Origin: Pyrrhosoma nymphula
Lineage: Eukaryota; Arthropoda; Insecta; Odonata; Coenagrionidae
Direction: 5' to 3'
DNA length: 64,000 nucleotides
Assembly (NCBI GenBank): GCA_963573305.1
Contig: OY754339.1
Span: 13,625,941-13,689,940 of the forward strand
The position numbers and the translations under genes were made by a program. The notes under the pieces were generated by a model. The model did no database searches, was not told the DNA's origin, and was given only the letters and a program-made list of their open reading frames with translations. Below, piece by piece: positions 55,571 through 64,000 of the stretch; position 1 is the first letter of the stretch; each line of letters opens with the position of its first letter.

Positions 55571-56799
55571 CACAAAAATTACGAGAGATTTTGGAATTCA
55601 CAATTCCGAGCGTTGTTTTTAGAATTTATTTCCAATATCCTATTCATTTTCCCTAAAATTTCGAAGTAATTATCTTCAAACTCATTTCTATCAGCTTCCT
55701 GATCTTCCTCTTCCATTTGAAGTTTTAATTGTATTTCAACGTAATCCTGCTAAATACTAATAAGGCTTTTCTCTGCTGTCAGACTCATCTGTCTGTATAT
55801 GATCTGAACCATCATCGCAGCTATCTATTTAATTTTTCATGCGTATCAATTTGGACTTCACCAGATCCCTTCTTTTGACTAAAGCGTTGTTTGATTCCAT
55901 AATTTAGGTAATACGGGTTGGCAAACAAGGGAAACAGTGGTTGAACTATAAATCTTAGATGGTAGGTGAAGGATGAAATGTTTGCTAAGTCAACAGTGGT
56001 CAATAAGGAATGGTTGAAAAATAAAGGAAATCAGTCTGAGAAATACTCTAAGCAATGCTTAACTTGGTTCGCCACGCTTCGCTTGGTGCGCTGAGGAGTA
56101 GCTGGAGTGTGTAGCTGACGTGCAATATTTCATCGCCTCAAGGGCTGGACCCACTGATAAGCCTCTTTTATTTCTTCTTTACAATGTTGCCGGTTGTAAT
56201 CTCCTTTTTTCGTAATCGTATATTCTATTCCATTTTTATTTATCGAATTATCTTCTCAGAGTATATCGTGTGCTACTCATTTTCGTTTAAATTTAACTCT
56301 TTTTCTGTAACTCTATCGCAGGTCAAAGATATACACAAATGCCGAAGAATAGGTTAAGTCCACACATAGGTGCATGAAACAATCTAAATGGAATATCACC
56401 TAAAAATCATTTGGTATATTCTAGTGTCAGGAATTAACCTAAACCAGGAAATTTGCTGTATTTGGACTAATGTTGAAAGGTCCAAATTATTATCTATTTA
56501 TCTAAGGACAGACAAATAAATATTTTGACTGCTAATGAAGAGGTAAAAATACAAAATAAGTAAATAGTTCTTCGTTTAAAATATTAAAAAATGCATCACT
56601 AAAGAATGGTACATTATGACTAAAAATAATAGACGTATACTTTCTAGAAATGTCCCTTTTTATTTATAATACGTTCACGGATGCTTAGGACGTTAAAAGA
56701 AAAATGGAACACAATGAAATGAAACACCATAATTGTACTAAATTCCAAACAATATTTGTTTTCATATTCATCAGTAATACTATATGTATTACCACAAAC
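55571..56799. other. intergenic DNA, no gene recognised
   Basis: AT-rich; no repeat boundaries or coding signal seen. Confidence 0.5.
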
Positions 56800-57000
56800 T
56801 AGGGATGTGTCGATTCTCGATACCTATTCTCGATACCACCGATTCCTGCGACTTGGTAACGGTATGGATAATCGATCACCTAAAGTCGATACCGATACCG
56901 GCGATACCTTATACGAAACGTGACTGGTAAAGACTGGTATTTCACAACGGCCGGTTGCCATGGTGATTGCCATCTTTTTTGTTGTTCTAAATTCATTGTT
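56800..57000 (+). repeat. hAT-like dispersed repeat, second copy
   Basis: Starts agggatgtgtcgattctcga and aligns over about 170 bp with the minus strand of 19692-19520 (e.g. cacctaaagtcgataccgat, gatacct, tgactggta, cggccggttgc, tggtgattgc). The other end was not found. Confidence 0.65.
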
Positions 57001-60000
57001 TTGTATTTTTATGCTGATGAGTAATGAAACTATTGAACTACTACCATAGCGACTCATAACGACTGCCATTTAATATTCGGTTTCTTTGGTTAGGATTATT
57101 GATATGATTATTTGTATTATTTTGAAGAAGTTCGACTTAGATATCAATAAAAAGTAATCAAGTTAAGTACCTTACAATGTATAGAATATTCTTCGTGATA
57201 CAAATAAATGGAAGTGTGAGTAATTTACTGCATAAAAAAAGTCAAGTGATATATATTATTGTTGTACACTTTTGAGAGTTGCATATAATGGGCACCTACT
57301 AGTTATAACGTAATATATTGTCATAGATAAATATATGGATAAATATTAAAAAAACGGAAAATTTGCAAATAAGTTAGGTTTAGTATGATTCTGAAATAAG
57401 TCTGGGTTGTAAAAATATTTCCAGTGGTCGTGGAAATCTTGAGAGAACTTGAATTAGGGATTTCATTGGAAAAGGATGGAGAATTTAGCAATGTTAAATC
57501 TGTTTTGGCTTTTAGTTGGCAACGGCTTATTCGAGAATTTTCGCATGAAATCCCGTGGGGTGAAAACTATTTCAATCCTCCTGAATATTTTATGTCTGTC
57601 CCATTGTGGTATATTATTGATTAGAAGGGCATGTTTATGATTTCTGCGATCATCTGTGAACGCAAGGAATGATATAAGCCTACCGATAGTGTTTCAAGTT
57701 ATTGTGGACTGTTATGACTGTGACCAAAATGTTCTGTCTCGAGAATCTCATGTAAGGTAGGTACCATCGCGGATATCACAATCATTGCTGTTTTTTCAAT
57801 CCGAAAGTATCCTTCGCTAATAAACCCTTGGTTGCAAATGTAACATTAGAGGCAGTGCTATGAATGGTTTAAGTTGACGTGACAGCCCAAATGCAAGCTG
57901 GTAGCGTTTCATTCAACCAAACGAATTTGCGTCTCATTAGGGGCAAGAGAAAATTTTGATTACCTGTGGTTTTTACTAGCATATGATGGCTTAATAAAAC
58001 ATTGTTCTTTTCATGGAGGCTTTTATCATGTTTTAGACGTCTATCCTTACAAGGAGTTAGCCGTCTTTTACTCGTTAGTTTTTAAAACAATACAAAACTT
58101 TTATATATCTTTTCCATATGCACCAAAGACAGTGAAATTATCTTTTCCATGGCTGTACGCCTTACTTCATTGCGATATGTTGAGCAATATTTTTTGGTTT
58201 ACAAAACAGAACCAACCATTTTAGTTTAGCTTTCGGTCAGAAGTAGGGAACCATTATATTTACGAGTAGCGAAGTACTCAATTGCACAGTAACTAAGTCA
58301 TTGGGATACTTTTCATAAAATAATAAAAAACACCCTCGTATTTCTAGTAAAACAAGTAAGGAATCGTGCCGTTATTATTCTCTCCTAGCGGAACACTCAT
58401 CTTTTACTTAAAAAAGCTCATTTTATAGTTTAAATCAGATAACCACATGCCCCGTCGTGAAATTTCCGAATTATCTCGAAAGAAAAATAAAAGACGGTGC
58501 CGATCCGTGAGCAAGAAATGCAAACGGAGGGGTCGGTATTAGGAACAACGCAAGCCGAAGGCTGGTGTTATTGTTGGTGCTGCTCAACGTCCCCAATGAA
58601 CGCTCTGGGGTCGCTATTTGAAGTTTAAGAATCAGGGGGGCGCTACATAACGTCAAAATAGCCCCCTACGTTATAATAGCGCAGGCGTTATCAGTTACAG
58701 AATCGCCTTTAATGGGGTTAAAACTCCTGACTTACGGAGCTATGGCAACGCATACATTCTACCAAGAGAATTTTGCAGTTACCATAAAAACATCGAAAAA
58801 CAGAACTCATTAAAAAAATCTGATACTTGCGTGAATGCTAAGGAAGATGTTTTCCTAGCTTTTTATGCGGCCATTTTTGCTGGGTGTTCCCAACCTTCAA
58901 GATGGAAAATTTATATTTTACTATAACTTTTTTATTTTCATAAACACGAGAAACGTAAAAAGAGCAAGATTTTAGTGCATATAATTTTCTTTGAAATTAA
59001 AAAAAAATTATTTTCCTATATTTGTTCAGAGCGAGGATATGGTGAATTAAGTGGTGCCATTACGTTGACGCTCTATTGATGACAATACCCCTTGCAGGGA
59101 TATTCTGAAATTTCCCAAAAAAATTAAAACGATTCATCTATCTTCGTGAATCATCTATATAGTAAATTATATAATAATATGTGATAGTGATGCATTGCTG
59201 GGTTCTGTTAAATAACTTCTTAGCCAACTGTATGAATCAATATTATCTTCTCTGGAGCCATAGGTCTAATTACACTGGTCGGCAAAAACATTTTTGTCGA
59301 GCCCTGATACCATTCCTGCTGATTCTTATGTTAAAAGACCTCCTGAATCGGAATATGACATCCGTTTTCCTCCATCACCCACCATTTTTGGGGGAAGCCC
59401 CCTCTCTTATTTTTATCACTTTGCGATAATTTGGAGGGATGGAAAGGATTATTTTATCATCATTTATATTTCTTCTCACGTTTTAGAGAGGTGAAAAGTT
59501 CTAAACCAGGAAAATTTATGGTAAGTAGGTAGATTTGGGGGGATTAGTCTCCGTAAATTGTAAAAAAAGCATTAAAAATTATCAACTTTTTCTTTTTTTT
59601 TCCGCAATTTTTTCACTTATTTTCTTCATATTTCAGCTCCTACTCTATCTTCCCCTCCCTCAAATATCCCAGAATGGTGGAAATATATATCAACAACATA
59701 TAGCAGCAATAATAAAAATATTTAGGAACACTGCATAGGAACAATAATTAAAATATGTAGCAAAGTTTCAGAAGATACGCTACCATGCTAGCGCTCTCAA
59801 TACCTCGCGCGCATCAATAAAGAGTAAAATGATAAATGTAAAGAACGATGAATAACATAAGTTCCTTCATTGGGTATTTGATTTCCTTTTATACCCTGAG
59901 GTAGAAGTTTCTCGTGCCAAAAAACCAGCAGTTAATGAGTTATATTATTAATCTTTTCTTCCGACTTTTCGCATATTTATTATGCCTCTTCAGGATTATA

Positions 60001-60119
60001 TCATAGCTACTGTACTATGACTCATTGATTAATAATTAGAATTCTCCCTCCAGAGAAGATAATGTCAATAAATAGAGGTGGAGAAAAGAAATCATCTGAT
60101 GCTTTGAATTCAATGATAA
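57001..60119. other. intergenic DNA, no gene recognised
   Basis: AT-rich with scattered short ORFs and no recognisable protein, RNA gene or repeat. 58440-58720 is moderately GC-richer without other signal. Confidence 0.5.
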
Positions 60120-60304
60120 AAATTATTTTTTTTCTATTCATGAAGAGGTTCGCAGATAAAATACTATATTTTTTGCTCTCAACTGATTGTATGCAATAGA
60201 TCTGACGCGATGGCGTCAGATTCATTTCATATAATCAATTGAGAGCAAAGAAAAAATAATATTTTATCTGCAAACCTCTTCATGAATAGAAAAAATAATT
60301 ATTT
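60120..60304. repeat. 185-bp palindrome
   Basis: ctattcatgaagaggttcgc (60133-) pairs with gcaaacctcttcatgaatag (to 60290); further in, ttgctctcaactgattgtat pairs with atataatcaattgagagcaa. The centre is tgacgc-gatg-gcgtca (60202-60217). Arms are about 85 bp with few mismatches. There is no TIR-flanking duplication or coding content. Confidence 0.9.
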
Positions 60305-60713
60305 GTCTAATTGAATTTGTATATACTTATAATTAATCAGAAATTAAATAAATAGGTCTTCACCAAATCACTTAATGATCTCTTATCGATTAATGCTGTG
60401 CTTCCATTAAATTTGGCAGCAGCGCGCCGATCAACAACAACAAGTTATAACAACGCTAAATCTTTTGCTGTTTACTTACGTAAGTATTGAACCTATTATA
60501 CGGTTAAATTTTCCAAGAGCAAAATATCTTGACCTTTAAGATCGTTTAAGATTTACTAAGAAAAATGTTGTAGATAAGAAAGAAAAATAATCGAGTAGGA
60601 TTAAAATAGAAAAAGAAAGAAATTCGTCGTTAGCACGTTGATACTAAACGAGGTGTATGTCTGAGAAAGAGGTTTTTTTTACTTGGAATTGTCCACTCAA
60701 CATCATTTTCCCC
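60305..60713. other. intergenic DNA, nothing recognised
   Basis: AT-rich sequence between the palindrome and the RTE fragment. Confidence 0.6.
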
Positions 60714-62096
60714 TCACCAGACCCCACGCATCCATCTTTCATAAGTAATAGTCTCTAATACCCTTAAGTTCATCACCCAGCCTCTCCACCCGTCCCTATC
60801 AAATGCATCTCCCACATCTAACCCATTTCCTTCCTCACTCCATCCCACCATGACTACTTCTTGGGTCTTCCTCTTCTCCTTCTGCCTTCCGGTATCCATT
60901 TTGGAACAGCTTTCGGCATTCTCTCATCTCTCATTCTTTGGACGTGTCCACACCATTGCAATCTTCTTTCTTCCATAGTCTCCACTGCATCCTTCTTTAC
61001 CTCCATGATTTCTCTTATCTCCTCATTTCTCTGACTCTTTCTATTCTTGATTTCCTGGCCAATCTCCGTCAAAAGTCCATTTATATGCCTAGTAATTTAC
61101 TTTTTTCTCTTTCATTTGTAGTCTATGTTTCGGCTCCATAAAGCATTGTAATTTCTCCTATTGCTTTATGCATGTTTGTTTTTTTTTTTTAATGATATTG
61201 CTGCTCCAAAGATTTCAATATTCCAATTGCCCTTCTAATCTGGCATTTACGATTCTCTATTTTTAATTTCGAGGATCCATCGATTTGTACTACTGATCCT
61301 AAATACATACTTGAAATGGGAGACATTTTAGATCTTTATTACGTCCATTTCTACGTCTTCATTACAGACTAGAAGTTGGGTTTTCTTCCAGTTAATTTTA
61401 GACCACATCTCTTATATGCCTCTGATAGTCTCCTGCACATGTAGTTGATGTCTTCAGAGTCTTGTGCAATTATGAACTGGTCGTCAGCGAAAATAAGATT
61501 TGAAAGTATTATATTTTCATTCAGAGGTAACCCCATTCATCCACATTTTCTAGTCCGTCCTGTTAAGCTGACGTCTATATAATAAATCTTAAATAATATA
61601 GGTGAGATGCAATATCCTTGAAGAACTCCTTTGGAGGTTATGAATGGCTGTGATATATTTGGACCGATTTTAATAGCACTTATGTTATTTTCAGACACTG
61701 GTTTTTGTATTCTTCTTTTGGTTCACTTAATCCAGCCATTTCAAGAGCTTCCCATAACTTCTCCATAGGGATATTGCCATATGCTTTCTCAAGGACAATT
61801 ATAACCAGTTCTACTTCCTTATTTTTAGTTCGGCATTTTTCAAGTAACTGTCGTACTGTAGAACCTTGGTCATTGCACGATCTTCCAGCAGTGAATCCAC
61901 CTTGCATCTCAGATGTTACATATTCCTGATCTAATCGTCTCTCAATTATTCTTCCTAATATATTCATGTTATCGACATAGAATTGATTTTTCATCGAAAC
62001 CGTGGTGATCGAGTTCACCTCAATGAAATGTTTCTTTTGCATTAAACGTAAAACCGGACAGTGATCTGTATTGTGATGTCGTAGAATCAATGGCAC
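60714..62096 (-). pseudogene. RTE-clade LINE reverse transcriptase fragment
   Basis: Minus strand in order: GRIIERRLDQEYVTSEMQGG and FTAGRSCNDQGSTVRQLLEK (RT motifs 2-3), VELVIIVLEKAYGNIPMEKL (the F-x-DLEKAYD motif with the catalytic Asp replaced), YCISPILFKIYYIDVS, LSNLIFADDQFIIAQDSEDI (FADD motif C kept), YLGSVVQIDG and, at 61072-60854, RRLQWCGHVQRMRDERMPKA with the closing GRRRRGRPKK. This order and the 'GHV-x-RM ... GR-R-RGRPKK' tail are typical of RTE elements. Loss of the motif A Asp and several frameshifts show that it is dead. It may belong to the same clade as the endonuclease at 0-1.5 kb, but it is a separate insertion. Confidence 0.8.
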
Positions 62097-62903
62097 AGTA
62101 TCTTGAAAAAAAAACGCGCATCTCTTCCGGCCGAAACACCCCTCACTTCACGGCTGAAAGTGGAAGCGCTAATCACTTGGAAATCACCACCGCGGTTATG
62201 GGCGTCGGATACGGAGAATATGCGGAAGAATGGCCACGAATCACGGACGCCGTGACCGTTCACGGCTGAAGACACACCATTCATATTCCGCTCCCACGTT
62301 TCTGTCTCTCTTTCTGTCCCCTCAGCGTCCCGCCGGACACGAAGAAGCAAGCGGCTTTGCACACCTCATCCTCGGCCACGGCGAAAGACAAGACACCACT
62401 GGGGTAAGCCTCCCCCTCGGCCCCGAAACCCTTCCGTGACGCAAGCACGACCCCTACCCCCCCTTCCCCTCGCGGTTTGAGTCCTCGGCCGCATACCTCA
62501 AAGGGCGGCGCTGGCGAATCGGTCGGCCGGTGTTGGGGGTGGGCGCCCATATCGACCGACCCAGAGACCGCGCGCAAAGGGGGGCCCGTTCGCTCCGTGC
62601 TGCTCGCTCACGGCGAACAGCAGAAGCGCCCGCTCTCTCGGAGGGCTATACGGAACGGAGGAGAGAGTTGGTGGTGTCGGGGCCACCCAACCACCCCCTC
62701 CAACCTTCCTTCCATCTCTCTCCTTGTTTCGCTCTGAGAGGAAGAAGGCGCCGCAGACGAGAAGAATCAGACGGACGGAGAGGAGAGGGCGCTGGAGGCG
62801 AGAGCGACGACCGAACACCAGCAAGAGAGAAAGAGCGGTCGCCGGGGATGACCTGACGCACCGTCGCGAGGGGTGACCGTGGGTCGGCGCGAGAGAAGGA
62901 GCC
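62097..62903 (+). promoter_or_regulatory. GC-rich, CpG-rich promoter/5' leader of the exchanger gene
   Basis: A sharp shift from AT-rich to GC-rich, CpG-rich DNA begins near 62110 and continues through the first coding exon, contrasting with the rest of the window. The transcription start is not evident. A minimal upstream ORF (ATG ACC TGA at 62848-62856) precedes the main ATG by 48 bases. The context gagccATGC is a fair Kozak match for the main start. Confidence 0.55.
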
Positions 62904-63716
62904 ATGCCGCCCCCGCCGCCTCCCGCCGGCCTCCTGCTGCCCGTGGTGCTGCTTCTGCTGCTGCCCCTCCTCGCCTCCGGGGGCGACGCCGGCCTCCGCC
63001 TCGTCGACTACCAGCAGCAGCGGAGGGGCCCGGATGGAGGCGTGGGCCGCGTGTTGCTGGCGCACGGCCGCGTCAGCGAGGAGGCCGTCGACGGCAACGA
63101 CACGTCCAACGCGACGGCGGAGGTGCCGCGGGACCCGCTTTTCCCCACGGACCTGTTCTCGTTGGAGCAGCGGCGCAAGGGCGCCGTGGTGCTGCACATC
63201 ATGGGCGTGATGTACATGTTCGTGGCGCTGGCCATCGTGTGCGACGAGTTCTTCGTGCCCTCCCTGGACGTGATCATCGAGAAGCTGCAGCTGCAGGACG
63301 ACGTGGCGGGCGCCACGTTCATGGCGGCGGGCGGCTCTGCGCCGGAGCTGTTCACCTCTGTGATCGGGGTGTTCGTCTCCTTCGACGACGTGGGCATCGG
63401 AACCATCGTGGGCTCGGCCGTCTTCAACATCCTCTTCGTGATCGGCATGTGCGCCCTCTTCTCGCGCTCCGTGCTGAGCCTCACCTGGTGGCCCCTCTTC
63501 CGGGATTGCACCTTCTACTCTGTCAGCCTGCTCACGCTCATCCTCTGCTTCCGCGACAACCACATCTACTGGTACGAGGCCCTCGTCCTCTTCTGCCTCT
63601 ACCTCGCCTACGTCACCTTCATGAAGTTCAATCGGCCAGTGGAACGATGCGTGAAGAGACACTTGTACAAGAACAAAGTGACGCGCGTAAGGAGCACGGA
63701 TCAGCTGATGCCATCC
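62904..63716 (+). CDS. Nckx30C: K+-dependent Na+/Ca2+ exchanger (SLC24/NCKX), first coding exon
   Basis: 271 codons, then donor gtaagt at 63717 (phase 0); the remainder is outside the window. NCKX proteins extrude Ca2+ and K+ in exchange for Na+ at the plasma membrane, notably in neurons and photoreceptors. Visible: a hydrophobic leader (residues 9-25, likely signal peptide), an extracellular segment with two N-glycosylation sites (N65, N69), LEQRRKGAVVLHIMGVMYMF (start of TM1), and the alpha-1 repeat with GATFMAAGGSAPELFTSVIG (136-155), GSAPEL at 144-149, followed by GTIVGSAVFNILFVIGMCAL. Two or three further membrane segments follow, then the cytoplasmic start KNKVTRVRSTDQLMPS, which resembles Drosophila Nckx30C as I recall it. 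The large loop and alpha-2 repeat are missing only because the window ends. The orthology symbol is an inference from these motifs. Confidence 0.92.
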
Positions 63717-64000
63717 GTAAGTAGTAACAACACCACCGCTCCTCCACCCACCAACCCACTCTTCTTTTTTATTATTAATCTTCTTCCTCTTTTCCTCATC
63801 CGAATGTCCGACCGTTTCTCTATCTCTCTCTCGTGACGTTTGACCGTACCTACGTATTTCAATCCGCGCATTAACAGCGCGCTGACTCACTCCTCTTCAA
63901 GTCTTCGAGCCAGCGGCCTTCTTTCTCCACCACCACGTATGTGACAGTCGTTCAGAACCACGGCCTGCTATTCATTCACTTTTTGCCTGTTTTTACCTTT
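63717..64000 (+). other. start of exchanger intron 1
   Basis: The reading frame stays open to a stop at 63834 but loses all similarity (SSNNTTAPPPTNPLFFF) right after a consensus donor, so it is intron. Pyrimidine-rich; nothing else seen. Confidence 0.7.

Noticed and set aside
62873..63724. 283-residue frame on the plus strand overlapping the exchanger
   Set aside because: An Arg/Pro/Ala-rich shadow frame of the exchanger exon starting at a GTG, with no conserved motif.
62646..63890. 414-residue open frame on the minus strand over the exchanger exon
   Set aside because: It is the complement of a GC-rich coding exon (low-complexity Glu/His/Arg-rich peptide, no family resemblance); the plus-strand exchanger explains the openness.
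1..64000. CRISPR arrays, prophage, operons or other bacterial systems
   Set aside because: Spliced genes, LINEs and SINEs show a eukaryotic genome; no regularly spaced repeats were seen.

Overview
This is a eukaryotic, almost certainly arthropod (probably insect) nuclear window. It has spliced genes with GT-AG introns, one intron of about 23.5 kb, AT-rich intergenic DNA and a dense, layered mobile-element load: RTE, R4/Dong and CR1/Jockey-like LINEs, Penelope-like elements, Tigger/pogo, hAT and Harbinger-like DNA elements, and tRNA- and 5S-derived SINEs. I cannot name the species. Nothing bacterial, no CRISPR array and no working tRNA or rRNA gene was seen.

Two host genes are supported, both on the + strand. 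(1) A complete ten-coding-exon gene for Fizzy-related/Cdh1, the APC/C activator, spans 5325-42125. Its exons join in frame to 493 codons with C-box, seven-bladed WD40 propeller and terminal Ile-Arg tail. (2) The first coding exon of a K+-dependent Na+/Ca2+ exchanger (SLC24, Nckx30C-like) lies at 62904-63716 behind a GC-rich leader; the rest of the gene is beyond the right edge. The two are neighbours but have no evident functional link.

Layout: 1-1.5 kb holds the 5' part of an RTE element on the minus strand. 1.5-5.3 kb is unassigned DNA, a 68-bp hairpin and the fzr leader. 5.3-14.9 kb carries fzr exons 1-6, with a Penelope copy and a Tigger element holding a nested MITE in intron 3. 14.9-38.4 kb is fzr intron 6, a mosaic of about fifteen insertions including elements inside elements. 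38.4-42.1 kb carries exons 7-10. 42.1-62.1 kb is intergenic and made largely of LINE fragments, foldbacks and DNA-element remnants. 62.1-64 kb is the exchanger promoter/leader and first coding exon.

The most interesting signals are: a set of Penelope-like tails, four of which carry a hammerhead-ribozyme-like core (CTGANGA, stem-loop, GAAAC, 4-5 nt, GTH), three of the copies being palindromic; a long-inverted-arm element at 15.5-17.1 kb with a small possible DNA-binding ORF that I cannot assign to a family; a possible 12.5-kb unit bounded by roughly 100-bp inverted ends; a 5S rRNA-derived SINE; and an R4/Dong LINE with a 5' inversion. All mobile-element proteins seen are broken.
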